A stretch of DNA of 64,000 nt from Sphingomonadales bacterium UBA2369 (GCA_002344055.1 DDTH01000014.1:338487-402486), one strand, 5' to 3'; positions 53,294-61,914 are shown, counted from the stretch's first letter. A program made the numbers and translations. The notes: a model not told the origin generated them from the sequence alone.

Positions 53294-54553
53294 ATGCGCC
53301 GTGTTGTCGTAACCGGGCTTGGGCTGGTCACTCCGTTGGGCGGCGACGTCGAGACGAGCTGGCGGAACATCCTGGCCTCGAAGAGCGGTGCCGGGCCGAT
53401 CACCAAGTTCGACGCCAGCGACCAGAAATGCACGATCGCCTGCGAAGTGAAGCCGGCCGATCACGAATATGGCTTCGATCCGGGCAAGCGAGTCGATCAC
53501 AAGATCCAGCGCCAGGTCGATCCGTTCATCATCTATGGCATCGACGCGGCCGGACAGGCGATCGAGGATGCCGGCCTGACCGAGATGGACGAGGCGACAC
53601 GGCTGCGCGCGGGCGTTTCGATCGGGTCGGGCATTGGCGGCCTGCCGGGGATCGAGAGCGAGTCCCTGCTGCTGGCCGAGAAGGGGCCGGGGCGTGTCTC
53701 GCCGCACTTCGTTCACGGTCGCCTGATCAACCTGGTCTCTGGCCAGGTATCGATCAAATACGGCCTGATGGGGCCGAACCATGCGGTCGTCACCGCTTGC
53801 TCCACCGGCGCGCATTCGATCGGCGACGCGGCGCGGATGATCCGCGACGACGATGCCGACATCATGCTCGCGGGCGGCGCGGAAGCGACGATCTGCCCGA
53901 TCGGCATTGCCGGCTTCGCGCAGGCGCGGGCGCTGAACATGACCTATAATGACCGCCCGGAGCAAGCGAGCCGCCCCTATGACAAGGATCGCGACGGCTT
54001 CGTCATGGGCGAAGGCGCGGGCGTGGTGGTGCTCGAGGAATATGAGCATGCCAAGGCGCGCGGCGCCAAGATTTACGCCGAAGTGGTGGGCTATGGCCTG
54101 TCGGGCGACGCGCATCACGTGACGGCGCCGCATCCGGAAGGGTCGGGCGCGTACCGGTCGATGCAGATGGCGCTGAAGAAGGCCGGCCTGACCCCGTCCG
54201 ACATCGATTATATCAACGCGCACGGCACCTCGACCATGGCGGACACGATCGAGCTGGGCGCGGTCCGCGCCTTGTTCGGGAATGCGATCGGCAATGTCTC
54301 GATGAGTTCGACCAAGTCGGCGATCGGCCACCTGCTCGGCGGTGCCGGGGCCGTGGAAGCGATCTTCTGCATCCTCGCGATCCGCGACCAGATCGTGCCG
54401 CCGACGCTGAATCTCGACAATCCCGACGAGGGGACGGACGGCGTCGATCTGGTGCCGCATGTCGCGCGCAAGCGCGAGGTGAAGGCCGTGCTGAACAACA
54501 GCTTCGGCTTTGGCGGCACCAATGCGTCGCTGATCATGAAGGCGGTGGACTAA
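53294..54553 (+). CDS. fabF: 3-oxoacyl-ACP synthase II
   Basis: 419 aa condensing enzyme. Cys-His-His triad: TACSTGAHSIGDAA, INAHGTSTMADTIE, TKSAIGHLLGGAGAVEA; C-terminal NNSFGFGGTNASLI. Elongates acyl-ACP with malonyl-ACP. GGAGAC precedes the ATG. mltG follows after 25 bp. Confidence 0.97.
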   Translation: MRRVVVTGLGLVTPLGGDVETSWRNILASKSGAGPITKFDASDQKCTIACEVKPADHEYGFDPGKRVDHKIQRQVDPFIIYGIDAAGQAIEDAGLTEMDEATRLRAGVSIGSGIGGLPGIESESLLLAEKGPGRVSPHFVHGRLINLVSGQVSIKYGLMGPNHAVVTACSTGAHSIGDAARMIRDDDADIMLAGGAEATICPIGIAGFAQARALNMTYNDRPEQASRPYDKDRDGFVMGEGAGVVVLEEYEHAKARGAKIYAEVVGYGLSGDAHHVTAPHPEGSGAYRSMQMALKKAGLTPSDIDYINAHGTSTMADTIELGAVRALFGNAIGNVSMSSTKSAIGHLLGGAGAVEAIFCILAIRDQIVPPTLNLDNPDEGTDGVDLVPHVARKREVKAVLNNSFGFGGTNASLIMKAVD

Positions 54554-54578
54554 AAGCCGGCACGATCGTTCTCCGCTC

Positions 54579-55625
54579 GTGACCGACACTCCCGAAAAAG
54601 CGCCGATCCCGCCCGAAAAGCCGGCAGCGCAACGGCTGAAGCCGCTGGTCAAATGGCGCTGGCACATCGCTGTCGGCATGCTGGTTGCGCTCGCGATCGG
54701 GATTTCGGCCTTCGTCTCGCCCTGGTTCGCGCAGGAAAGGCCGGAAGGCGCCCAGCCCGTCCAGGTCAGCATCGAGCCGGGTGACACGCTGACCCGTGCG
54801 GCGGAGCGGCTGGAGGAGGCCGGGGTGATCTCCTCGGCCGGTCGCTTCACCTTGCTGGCGAAGCTGCTCGGCGGAGGCGGTGCGATCCGGGCGGGGGAAT
54901 ATGAATTCTACGCGCAAGAAGGCTGGTCGCAGCATCTGACGACGCTGGAGGAAGGGCGTACAATCCGCCGCGCGGTGGCGATCCCTGAGGGGCTGCCGTC
55001 AGTGCTGGTGCACGAAAGGCTGATGGCCGCGGAGGAGCTGACCGGTGAGGTCGCCGTGCCGGAGGAAGGCAGTGTGCTGCCCGCCAGCTGGGATTACCGG
55101 CGGGGGGAGAGCCGGGCGGCCGTGCTGGCGCGGATGCAGCAGGGCATGACTGCCGAACTGGAGCGGGCCTGGGCGGCGCGCAGCGCGAATGCGCCGGTCT
55201 CGACCCCGCGCGAGGCGATCATCCTGGCCTCCATCGTCGAGAAGGAGACGGCCAAGCCCGAGGAGCGTAGGCGGGTGGCGGGCGTCTATGCCAATCGGCT
55301 GCGCATCGGGATGCCGCTGCAGGCGGATCCGACGGTTATCTATCCGGTCACGCGCGGCCGGCCGCTGGGGCGGCGCATCCTGCGTTCGGAGCTGAACGAC
55401 AGTTCCAATACCTATAACACCTATGCGCGGCGCGGGCTGCCGTCAGGGCCGATCGCCAATCCGGGCCGCGAAAGCATCGCCGCCGCGCTCGACCCGGAGC
55501 AGCACGATTTCCTCTATTTCGTCGCCGACGGCTCCGGCGGGCACGTCTTCGCGCGGACGCTGGAGGAGCATAATGCCAATGTCGAGCGCTGGTACGCGCT
55601 GCGGCGCTCGCGCGGGGAAATGTAA
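54579..55625 (+). CDS. mltG: endolytic transglycosylase MltG
   Basis: 348 aa inner-membrane enzyme that ends glycan elongation. Cytosolic Pro/Lys-rich head, one membrane helix (about 30-48, HIAVGMLVALAIGISAFV), LysM-like region, then the YceG domain with the catalytic Glu in ILASIVEKETAKPEER and GMPLQADPTVIYP plus NTYNTYARRGLPSGPIANPGR. GTG start. The stop lies inside a terminator hairpin. Confidence 0.95.
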   Translation: MTDTPEKAPIPPEKPAAQRLKPLVKWRWHIAVGMLVALAIGISAFVSPWFAQERPEGAQPVQVSIEPGDTLTRAAERLEEAGVISSAGRFTLLAKLLGGGGAIRAGEYEFYAQEGWSQHLTTLEEGRTIRRAVAIPEGLPSVLVHERLMAAEELTGEVAVPEEGSVLPASWDYRRGESRAAVLARMQQGMTAELERAWAARSANAPVSTPREAIILASIVEKETAKPEERRRVAGVYANRLRIGMPLQADPTVIYPVTRGRPLGRRILRSELNDSSNTYNTYARRGLPSGPIANPGRESIAAALDPEQHDFLYFVADGSGGHVFARTLEEHNANVERWYALRRSRGEM

Positions 55626-55647
55626 GAGCCTATCCAAATAGGCTCTT
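55624..55647 (+). terminator. terminator hairpin at the mltG stop
   Basis: AAGAGCCTAT-CCAA-ATAGGCTCTT, perfect 10-bp stem overlapping the stop codon. The U tract is short, so termination may be partial. Confidence 0.6.
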
Positions 55648-55836
55648 GCAAGCATCGCTTGCTGCTGTTATCCGCGACGATATGGACGCTAAATTTCTCT
55701 TTGCGAGTCGCGCCTTCTGTAGCTGTCGACATTGACGGTTGCCTCGTCGTGTCCCGAAGGGATGCGACATCCGATCAGCATTGAGCCGCCGCTTCGGGCC
55801 GCTTGTTGACCTCCTAAATCCCAGAAATCCGTCGAT
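55648..55836. other. gene-free stretch before the tRNA-like RNA
   Basis: Together with the hairpin this makes over 200 bp without a gene. Minus-strand frames exist but lack coding features. It should contain the promoter of the tRNA-like unit; TTGAC-type hexamers occur (for example near 55804), but no clear -10 is seen. Confidence 0.5.
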
Positions 55837-55934
55837 CCTGCCTTCAGGTGTGGCCGAACGCAATGCAGTGCGCGGTCGGTTTGTGATTCCGATGTTAGCG
55901 GGTGCAAGTCCCGCCGGTCACCCCTGAAGGCAGG
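55837..55934 (+). ncRNA. tRNA-like RNA with extended stem, bacterial Y RNA (YrlA)-like candidate
   Basis: A cloverleaf (55850-55922) sits on a 12-bp perfect extension helix (55837-55848 with 55923-55934), broken by one T-C mismatch. Acceptor GTGGCCG/CGGTCAC, D-like stem CGCA/TGCG, anticodon-like stem with GTG centred in an effectively 9-nt loop, T stem GCGGG/CCCGC with loop TGCAAGT (G at position 55). No CCA end. GCCGAACG at 55853 fits the GNCGAAN(0-1)G motif of bacterial Y RNAs, which mimic tRNA at the end of a long stem. Alternative: a decayed tRNA-His. Confidence 0.55.
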
Positions 55935-55940
55935 GTCAGT

Positions 55941-56015
55941 CTCCGAGTGGCGAAATGGGAACGCAGCGGATTGCAACCCCGCGACGAGCCGGTTCGATCC
56001 CGGCCTCGGAGTCCA
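55941..56015 (+). tRNA. second tRNA-Cys (GCA), with an anticodon-stem mismatch
   Basis: 75 nt with encoded CCA. Acceptor CTCCGAG/CTCGGAG, discriminator U73, D stem GCG/CGC, T arm GCCGG-TTCGATC-CCGGC, anticodon GCA in loop TTGCAAC. The pair closing the anticodon loop is A-C (55970 and 55978) instead of Watson-Crick. Sequence is unlike the tRNA-Cys at 39805. Confidence 0.75.
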
Positions 56016-56042
56016 TTTTCGATAAACCAAATCGGTTCTAAA

Positions 56043-56402
56043 TTAGCTGACGTCAGGCTTTGCGAAATAGAGCTGGTTGCCGTCCGGGTCGGTGACGATG
56101 AGCAGATCGTCGCCCCACCAGCCATCCTTCGTTTCAACGCCAGTGGTGCGGAGATCCGCTTCCAACCGGGCGAAATCGTCCTGGCCGAAGGCGAGATAGA
56201 GGATCGTGCTGCCAACCCTGTCGGGCCATTGGCAGGTCAGCAGCAGCGGGCAGCCTTTGCCGTGGCTGACCCCCGCGACCAGGGCAGTGCCTTCATGTTC
56301 GTGGCGCATGTTGAGGGTGAAGCCCAGGCCGTCGACGTAGAAGCCGATGGCGGTGTCCACGTCGCGGACGAAAACCAAGGTGCTTACGACCCAATCCGCC
56401 AC
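56043..56402 (-). CDS. VOC (glyoxalase/bleomycin resistance) family protein
   Basis: 119 aa: MADWVVSTLVFVRDVDTAIGFYVDGLGF at the start, a central HGKGCPLLLTCQ and the C-terminal DPDGNQLYFAKP, two beta-alpha-beta-beta-beta modules of the VOC fold. Typical metal residues are incomplete; substrate unknown. GTG start. Confidence 0.85.
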   Translation of the reverse strand: MADWVVSTLVFVRDVDTAIGFYVDGLGFTLNMRHEHEGTALVAGVSHGKGCPLLLTCQWPDRVGSTILYLAFGQDDFARLEADLRTTGVETKDGWWGDDLLIVTDPDGNQLYFAKPDVS

Positions 56403-56417
56403 AATGCGTGCTCCCGC

Positions 56418-57281
56418 CTAGATATCGGCTCTCCGCCTGACGCTGCTTTCATGCCTGGCTTCCAGCGTCGACGCCGGGACGACCTTCACCTTCCCCATGT
56501 CGCGGCTGGCGTGGATCAGCATCAGATCGTCGATCATGATGCCGCCTTCCATCGCGTCGCCTTCACCGGCGATGACGATGTCGCCGCGGCGGAGTTTGCC
56601 GGTCACGGCCTCGCCGATCTCGCGCTGCTGGTCGAGGTCGCGGGGGGCGTTCACGCCGCACAGGCCAAGGGCGAGCTGGATCAGGCCGCTGGCATCCACG
56701 CCGAGATGGCTGCGGCCGCCGGCGCGGTACGGCGCGTGAATCAGGCGCATGGCCACGGCGGCGGGGTCGATTTCGGGTTCGGCGAGGGGGCGGACATGGC
56801 TCATCGGCATGCAGCCGATCTCGCTCATCAGGCAGGCGCCTTCCTCGCGGCCGGTCAGGCGCGCGCCCATCGGCATCATCGCCAAAGTGGTCGCGCCGAT
56901 GCTCCCGTCGGCGCAGACCGGCGCCTTGGCCTCGCAGACGATATGCGTGGGCGACGCGGGCGCGATCAGTTCGATCGCCTCGACATAGCCGACGCGATGA
57001 TCGGCGGTGCAATAGCCCCAGGCCCAGGGGCCGGTATATTCGACGACCGCGAAGCCTTCGCCTGGCAGCAGTTCGGAGACCGCATCGCCTTCCGCTTCCG
57101 GACTCGGCCAGAGGAAGGTCGCGCGCGAGCCGCAGGCGCGCAGGACGGGGCGGGCATAATGGGAGGAGATGACCTGCCAGGCCAGCGCGACATCTGCAAT
57201 GTCGCGGCGCCAGGCGTGGACGCGCGGGTCGAGATTCAGCGAAGGGCCGGCGAGACCGAAGGCACGGGTGCCGTCGCTAAT
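56418..57281 (-). CDS. NlpC/P60-type protein, probably inactive, rare or lost start codon
   Basis: 287 aa from ATT at 57281, which gives (M)SDGTRAFGLAGPSLNLDPRVHAWR, where the family normally begins; no ATG, GTG or TTG is nearby in frame, the next being a TTG inside marR at 57398. SH3-like segments (about 55-165) precede the hydrolase domain. The catalytic Cys of DCSGLVQ is replaced by Ala (GVDASGLIQ, codon at 56691-56693) and the usual YxWGGRS is YRAGGRS; His remains in MLIHASRD. Likely a non-catalytic or decaying copy. Confidence 0.75.
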   Translation of the reverse strand: MSDGTRAFGLAGPSLNLDPRVHAWRRDIADVALAWQVISSHYARPVLRACGSRATFLWPSPEAEGDAVSELLPGEGFAVVEYTGPWAWGYCTADHRVGYVEAIELIAPASPTHIVCEAKAPVCADGSIGATTLAMMPMGARLTGREEGACLMSEIGCMPMSHVRPLAEPEIDPAAVAMRLIHAPYRAGGRSHLGVDASGLIQLALGLCGVNAPRDLDQQREIGEAVTGKLRRGDIVIAGEGDAMEGGIMIDDLMLIHASRDMGKVKVVPASTLEARHESSVRRRADI

Positions 57282-57291
57282 GTCTTCTGCC

Positions 57292-57311
57292 GAGCCTGCC
57301 GAAGGCGGCTC
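57292..57311. repeat. hairpin repeat at the marR/nlpC junction
   Basis: GAGCC-T-GCC-GAA-GGC-GGCTC with one bulged T, overlapping the marR stop codon and lying directly before the nlpC start region. Shares the GAGCCTG(T/C)CGAAG core with the repeat at 53217. Confidence 0.6.
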
Positions 57312-57681
57312 AGTGCTGGAGGGCGAAGCTGCGCTCTCCTTGCTGGCGCTGCTGCCGGGCGTTGGCGTCTTGTTCGAGATTGCGCTGGAAGCCTTCAAGA
57401 AAGTCCTGCCCGGTAGAGGTTTTGGCGATGAACACGTTGCGGCGGTCCGTCTCGTCGCGCACGCGGCGCAGATAGCCGAGCGAGCCCAGAGTGTTCAAGG
57501 CGCGCGTGATGACGGGCTTGGACACGCCAAGCACCCCGGCGAGACCGCGAACCGTGTGCGGCCCGGGCGTCTCGTAGACGATCAGCATGATCGCCATCTG
57601 GCGATTGGTGAGATCCGGTTGCCCCGACCGGACATAAGCGATGAGCGTACTCATCCATGTGGTGAGACTGTGATTGGGCAC
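57310..57681 (-). CDS. MarR-family winged-helix regulator
   Basis: 123 aa. Helix-turn-helix and wing: GPHTVRGLAGVLGVSKPVITRALNTLGSLGYLRRVRDETDRRNVFIAKT. Shorter N-terminal dimerisation region than typical MarR. GTG start at 57681. Its message would continue into the NlpC-like gene through the hairpin at 57292. Target and ligand unknown. Confidence 0.88.
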   Translation of the reverse strand: MPNHSLTTWMSTLIAYVRSGQPDLTNRQMAIMLIVYETPGPHTVRGLAGVLGVSKPVITRALNTLGSLGYLRRVRDETDRRNVFIAKTSTGQDFLEGFQRNLEQDANARQQRQQGERSFALQH

Positions 57682-57773
57682 GGGACCTGGCTCCGGATTG
57701 TCTGGCGGTATCGCCTTCAGAAACAGTCCAGGCCCGGTTTCGTTTCCTTCCCGTTCGGATTTCGGCCGGGAAA

Positions 57774-59171
57774 TCAGCCCATTCTATGGGCATAACGCGC
57801 CTGGACCATGGCCCAGACAGCGCGCAGGCCGACCGCATCGCCGCCCTTCGGACGGCCCGGCTTCGCGCTCGCCCGCCAGGCGAAGGTGTCGAGATGCGCC
57901 CAAAGCGTGCCCTCCGGCACGAACTTCTGCAGGAACAGGGCGGCGGTCACGCAGCCGGCGAAGGCGCTGTCGCCGGCATTGGCGAAATCGGCGATGTCGG
58001 AGGCGAACAGTTCCTCGTATGGCTTCCACAGCGGCATTCGCCAGAGCGGATCGGACACCCGGGTACCGGCGGCGAGCAACGCGTCGGCGAGAGCGTCGTC
58101 ATTGGCGAACAGAGCGGGCAGATCCGGCCCGAGCGCGACCCGGGCGGCACCGGTGAGAGTGGCGAAATCGAGGATCAGTTCCGGCTCGTGCTCGGCGGCG
58201 CGGGTGAGCGCATCGCCGAGGATCAGGCGGCCTTCCGCATCGGTATTGCCGATTTCCACGCTGAGGCCCGCGCGGCTCTTCAGTACATCGCCAGGACGGA
58301 AGGCTTCGGCGCTGACGGCATTTTCCACCGCCGGTATGAGCAGGTGCAGGCGCACGGGCAGGCGGCTGGCCATCACCAATTGCGCCAGCGCAAGGGCGTG
58401 GGCCGCGCCGCCCATATCCTTCTTCATCAGCCGCATGCCGGCGGCCGGCTTGATGTCCAGCCCGCCACTGTCGAAGCAAACGCCCTTGCCGACGATGGCG
58501 ATGACGGGATGTTTCGGATTGCCCCATTCCAGCTCGATCAGGCGCGGCGCCCGGGCCGGCGTGGCGGCGGCCCCGACGGCGTGGACCATCGGATAGCCGG
58601 CGGCGAGTTCCTTGCCGCTGGTGATCGTGACTTTCGCGTCGAACGGCTTCGCGGCGGCCTTTACCGCGTCTGCCAGTTCGGCAGGGCCGAGATCGCCGGC
58701 CGGGAGATTGACGAGGTCGCGGGCGAGGGCGGTGGCCTCGGCCAGGCGGACGATGTCCTCGATCCGGGCCGGTTCGGGCGTCAGCAGGATGCGCGGCCCC
58801 TTGGTCTTCGGCTCCTTCTTGAAGCGATCGAAGGCATAGTGGCCGAGCAGCCAGCCCAGCGCGGCGGGGCCGGGCGCGCCTTCCGCGAGGCGATAGGCGC
58901 CTTCGGGGAGCAATTCGGCGGCCTTGGCGAGGCAATATTCGCTCAAGGCGCTTGCGTCCGCGACGCCGAGCACGGCCGACCAATCCTCCTTCTCGCCGGG
59001 CAGGATGGCGAGTTGATAGCCTTCGCCCTTGAAGCCCTGCGCCTTCACCGCAGCGCGCACGCGACCGGGCTGGCCTTTCAGCCACGTCTCGAAGCTTTTC
59101 TTGTCGGTGAGGTGGAGCGCGGTAGCGGGCTGGCCGCGATCGGGCTGCAGCAGGTCGGCGAGACTGGTCAT
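57774..59171 (-). CDS. leucyl aminopeptidase family (M17) protein
   Basis: 465 aa. C-terminal catalytic domain with the M17 signature NTDAEGRLILGDALTRA, metal-binding GKGVCFDSGGLDIKPAAGMRLMKKDMGGAA and FATLTGAARVALGPDLPALF. N-terminal macro-like domain 1-160. Cytosolic hexameric aminopeptidase for peptide turnover. The 237 bp upstream (59172-59408) show only an imperfect inverted repeat (GGTTCACACCC/GGGTGGAAC). Confidence 0.93.
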   Translation of the reverse strand: MTSLADLLQPDRGQPATALHLTDKKSFETWLKGQPGRVRAAVKAQGFKGEGYQLAILPGEKEDWSAVLGVADASALSEYCLAKAAELLPEGAYRLAEGAPGPAALGWLLGHYAFDRFKKEPKTKGPRILLTPEPARIEDIVRLAEATALARDLVNLPAGDLGPAELADAVKAAAKPFDAKVTITSGKELAAGYPMVHAVGAAATPARAPRLIELEWGNPKHPVIAIVGKGVCFDSGGLDIKPAAGMRLMKKDMGGAAHALALAQLVMASRLPVRLHLLIPAVENAVSAEAFRPGDVLKSRAGLSVEIGNTDAEGRLILGDALTRAAEHEPELILDFATLTGAARVALGPDLPALFANDDALADALLAAGTRVSDPLWRMPLWKPYEELFASDIADFANAGDSAFAGCVTAALFLQKFVPEGTLWAHLDTFAWRASAKPGRPKGGDAVGLRAVWAMVQARYAHRMG

Positions 59172-59408
59172 GACCGGGCCTTAGCGCAAGGAGCGGCCGC
59201 GCTCAAAAGTGCCGCCGGAAGGTTCCTGAGGTGCTGAAGGTTCACACCCCCAGGGCGAAAATATGGGTGGAACTTTTGGCGGGTGCGCGGGGGAGGGGCG
59301 AAGGTCGCCGGCAGGAGCGGATCGGGGCCGAACATCCGGTCATATGCGCAGGTCTGCCGTCAGTAGGAAAGTTTTCCATAGCGGCCGATGCGCGCGCCGG
59401 GCCGGCGA

Positions 59409-60238
59409 TCAAAATCCCAGTCCGTGCAGGATGCCGGGCCACCACAACAGGACAGTGAAGACATAGGTGCCGGCGAGCACCAGCAGGGTGGCGGCACCGA
59501 GGATCGCAGCCGCCGATGCCTGCAAGGCGGGCGAGGCCGGCGCGCGGCGGGCGCGGATGAACAGTTCCGCGAGCAGCAGGTTCGGCACGTAGAAGAGGAA
59601 GCACATGGCGATATCGAACGGGCCGCGAAAATCGTCGGTGCTGCCGAGGCCGCCGGTGAACAGCTCCCAGAAGCCATAATCCATCCGGTAGAGCCAGGAG
59701 CCGATGGTCAGCGCATAGAGGCGGATGGCCCAGGCGCGGTGCGTCTCCAGCCGCCGGGCGCGGGCATGGCGATAAGCCTGAGCGGCGGCGGCCATCATCA
59801 TCACGCCATAGGTCGCGAAGCCGATGCTCATCACCGGCCCGCCCACCGTGCCTTTGAGCAGAATGAAAATCGTGCCGGCCGCCCCGGCAAGGAAGGCCGC
59901 GAGGACGTAGGCTCGTCCGAGCCAGCGGTGCAGAGCGGGCCAGCGCCGCCGATCAGCTGGATCGGGCCGAGGATGAGCAGGATGCCGCCGGTCAGGAAAT
60001 GCGCGCCCATCGCGATCGTCGCGCGCGGCGTGTCCGGCTCGTAAAGGCGGGGCAGGACGCTGTTCCACGTCTCCATCGAGCCGCGGAGCGCACCGCCGTA
60101 GAAAGCGAGGATATAGGCGCCGAACAGGCCTGCGCTGAGCCAGCTTGCGGCGACCAGCAGACGCGCGGACCAGGTGAGCGCGGACGCTGCGAAGCGCCGC
60201 TCGTTGCCAGCCGATTCCGCCCTCGCTGCCTGCATCAT
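59409..60238 (-). pseudogene. DUF2306 membrane protein, frameshifted
   Basis: Two frames make one protein. Frame A from the ATG at 60238 gives the N-terminal half with a membrane helix (LLVAASWLSAGLFGAYILAF) and HFLTGGILLILGPIQLIGGA; frame B continues with RRWPALHRWLGRAYVLAAF, three or more further helices and LLWWPGILHGLGF to 59409. The switch falls near 59935-59950, inside a GGCGGCGCTGG run, one base out of phase. Either a true frameshift or a sequence error in a GC-rich run. Confidence 0.75.
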
Positions 60239-60311
60239 TTTCGTCCCCCGCCGGCCCGTATCGCATGGCGCCCGGCGACGATGAAGAGGTTTGGCGGACG
60301 GAAAGCGCCGG

Positions 60312-61424
60312 TCAGAGCCGCAAATGAATGCCGCGCCGGTGGAGCGGGATCAGCATGGCCAGCACGATCAGCAGCACCGCCAAGGCGTAGAGGAAGGAGG
60401 ACACGAACGGCGCGCCGATCACCCCGTCAATCGCTTCGAAGGCGGCTGCCTGGAAACCCGTCCTGATCCCCGCGAGGCCGATCAGCAGCGAGACCACATA
60501 AGCGAGGATCGCGTTCATGCCGAACAGATCGAAGGGCTTGAAGGCGCGGCTTATGGCGGCACTGCGCGTGACGACCATCATCGCGGCGAAGAGGAGACCG
60601 GAATAGCCGCTTGAGAGCAGGACGTAGCTGCTGGTCCAGATCCTCTTGTTGACCGGCATCACCGGCGCGACCGCGAAGGCGAGCAGGACGAGCGCGAGGC
60701 CAGTGACCGCGATCCACAGGCAGGCACGGTCCGGGGCGCGTTGCCAGGCCAGAGCGGCGAGCAGCCCGAACAGGACGTTGGCCGTGGCGGGGAGCGTACC
60801 GAGCAGCCCTTCCGGATCGTAGACGATGTTGCCCGCCGCATCCTTGCCCGCGCGCCACATATGGTTGGTGCCGACGGTGGCGCGGTCCACCCAGCCCGCG
60901 AAATTGCCCTCCGGCGTGTAATCGCCGCCCAGCGCCATCATGGCCCAATAGCCGATCAGCAGGACGAGAATGCCGGCAATGACGGCGGTGAGGTTGATCC
61001 GCGCCCTGCCGTCCGGCTCGCGACGGGCGGTGAGGATGACGAAGGCAGCGGCGAGGCCGAAGCATAGGCCCAGGCGCGGCAGCACGCCGAAGACGCGAAA
61101 CATCTCGATCGATGGCCGCGCCAGCATCTGCCAGGCCCAGCCGATGGCGATCAGGGCGAAGACCCGCCAGGCGATGCGGCGCCAGAGCGCGGCGTCGATA
61201 TTGCGCGGGAAGGACAGACCGAGCGCCATGCCCATCGCGCAGAGGAAGGCAGGGAAGACGAGGTCGGCCGGGGTGAAGCCGTGCCACTCCGCATGGCCGA
61301 GCGGCCACCAGATGTGCTGGCCCGAGCCGGGCGTGTTGACCAGGATCATCGCCGCGACGGTGAGGCCGCGGAAGGTGTCGAGCGCGGCGAGGCGGGGGCG
61401 GGGCGTGGGTGGCATCGCGCGCAT
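60312..61424 (-). CDS. HGSNAT/DUF5009-like membrane acyltransferase
   Basis: 370 aa, about ten hydrophobic segments. N-terminal LAALDTFRGLTVAAMILVNTPGS, then HAEWHGFTPADLVFPAFLCAMGMAL with the His conserved in heparan-alpha-glucosaminide N-acetyltransferase-like proteins, and the C-terminal KPFDLFGMNAILAYVVSLLIG. Bacterial homologues probably acetylate amino sugars during uptake or cell-wall handling. Downstream of, and in the same direction as, no obvious sugar genes here. Confidence 0.85.
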   Translation of the reverse strand: MRAMPPTPRPRLAALDTFRGLTVAAMILVNTPGSGQHIWWPLGHAEWHGFTPADLVFPAFLCAMGMALGLSFPRNIDAALWRRIAWRVFALIAIGWAWQMLARPSIEMFRVFGVLPRLGLCFGLAAAFVILTARREPDGRARINLTAVIAGILVLLIGYWAMMALGGDYTPEGNFAGWVDRATVGTNHMWRAGKDAAGNIVYDPEGLLGTLPATANVLFGLLAALAWQRAPDRACLWIAVTGLALVLLAFAVAPVMPVNKRIWTSSYVLLSSGYSGLLFAAMMVVTRSAAISRAFKPFDLFGMNAILAYVVSLLIGLAGIRTGFQAAAFEAIDGVIGAPFVSSFLYALAVLLIVLAMLIPLHRRGIHLRL

Positions 61425-61482
61425 GCTAGCTTGCGGCGCGGCGGGAAGCGACTAGCTTGAAAGGAGCGGATGAGGAGAGCGA

Positions 61483-61911
61483 TTGGTGATCATCGAAGGC
61501 GTGGCGATCGGCTGCATGTTGATCATGAAGCTGTTCCCGAAGACGCCGGCCGCGCAGGCCTTGCATCGCGCTTTTGTCGAGCAGCCGGCGGCATGGACCC
61601 GGCGGCATCTCATCTTCGCCTGCGTGCTGATCGGCCTCATCTTCTCCGGCAATCAGTTCATCATGCTGGCCGGGATGGATTTCGCCGTGCTGCTGGCCTG
61701 GGACAGCGCGCTGGCCATCGACGCCGCCATCGCCGCCTGGACGGCGGCTTCGCTGGGCCGGCTCGATGCCCTGCGGCGCGCTTTGACAGCCAGGTGGCGC
61801 GCGGTGCGGTGCCGTGGGGCACGCGCGCGGGCAGTGCGTTCGCGGGTGCGCGCGACCCGGCGGGATGCCGCCAATGATGACGAGCCGGCATTGGTGGTGC
61901 GCGCGGCGTAA
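61483..61911 (+). CDS. small membrane protein of unknown function
   Basis: 142 aa (TTG at 61483 or GTG at 61486; GAGGAG lies upstream). Two or three hydrophobic segments (IIEGVAIGCMLIM, HLIFACVLIGLIFSGNQFIML, FAVLLAWDSALAIDAAIAAW) and a very Arg-rich C-terminal tail (RWRAVRCRGARARAVRSRVR). The tail would face the cytosol. Family not recognised; convergent with the M28 gene. Confidence 0.6.
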   Translation: MVIIEGVAIGCMLIMKLFPKTPAAQALHRAFVEQPAAWTRRHLIFACVLIGLIFSGNQFIMLAGMDFAVLLAWDSALAIDAAIAAWTAASLGRLDALRRALTARWRAVRCRGARARAVRSRVRATRRDAANDDEPALVVRAA

Positions 61912-61914
61912 AGC

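Noticed and set aside
55850..55922. Functional tRNA-His
   Set aside because: Nine-nt effective anticodon loop, T55 missing, no CCA, and a 12-bp stem extension; better as tRNA mimic or remnant.
55837..56015. Permuted two-piece tmRNA of alphaproteobacteria
   Set aside because: No tag reading frame or pseudoknots, and both cloverleaves carry anticodon arms, which tmRNA lacks.
55689..56030. 113-codon minus frame across the tRNA-like RNA and tRNA-Cys
   Set aside because: It is the antisense of tRNA genes, a common false ORF; no Shine-Dalgarno or family similarity.
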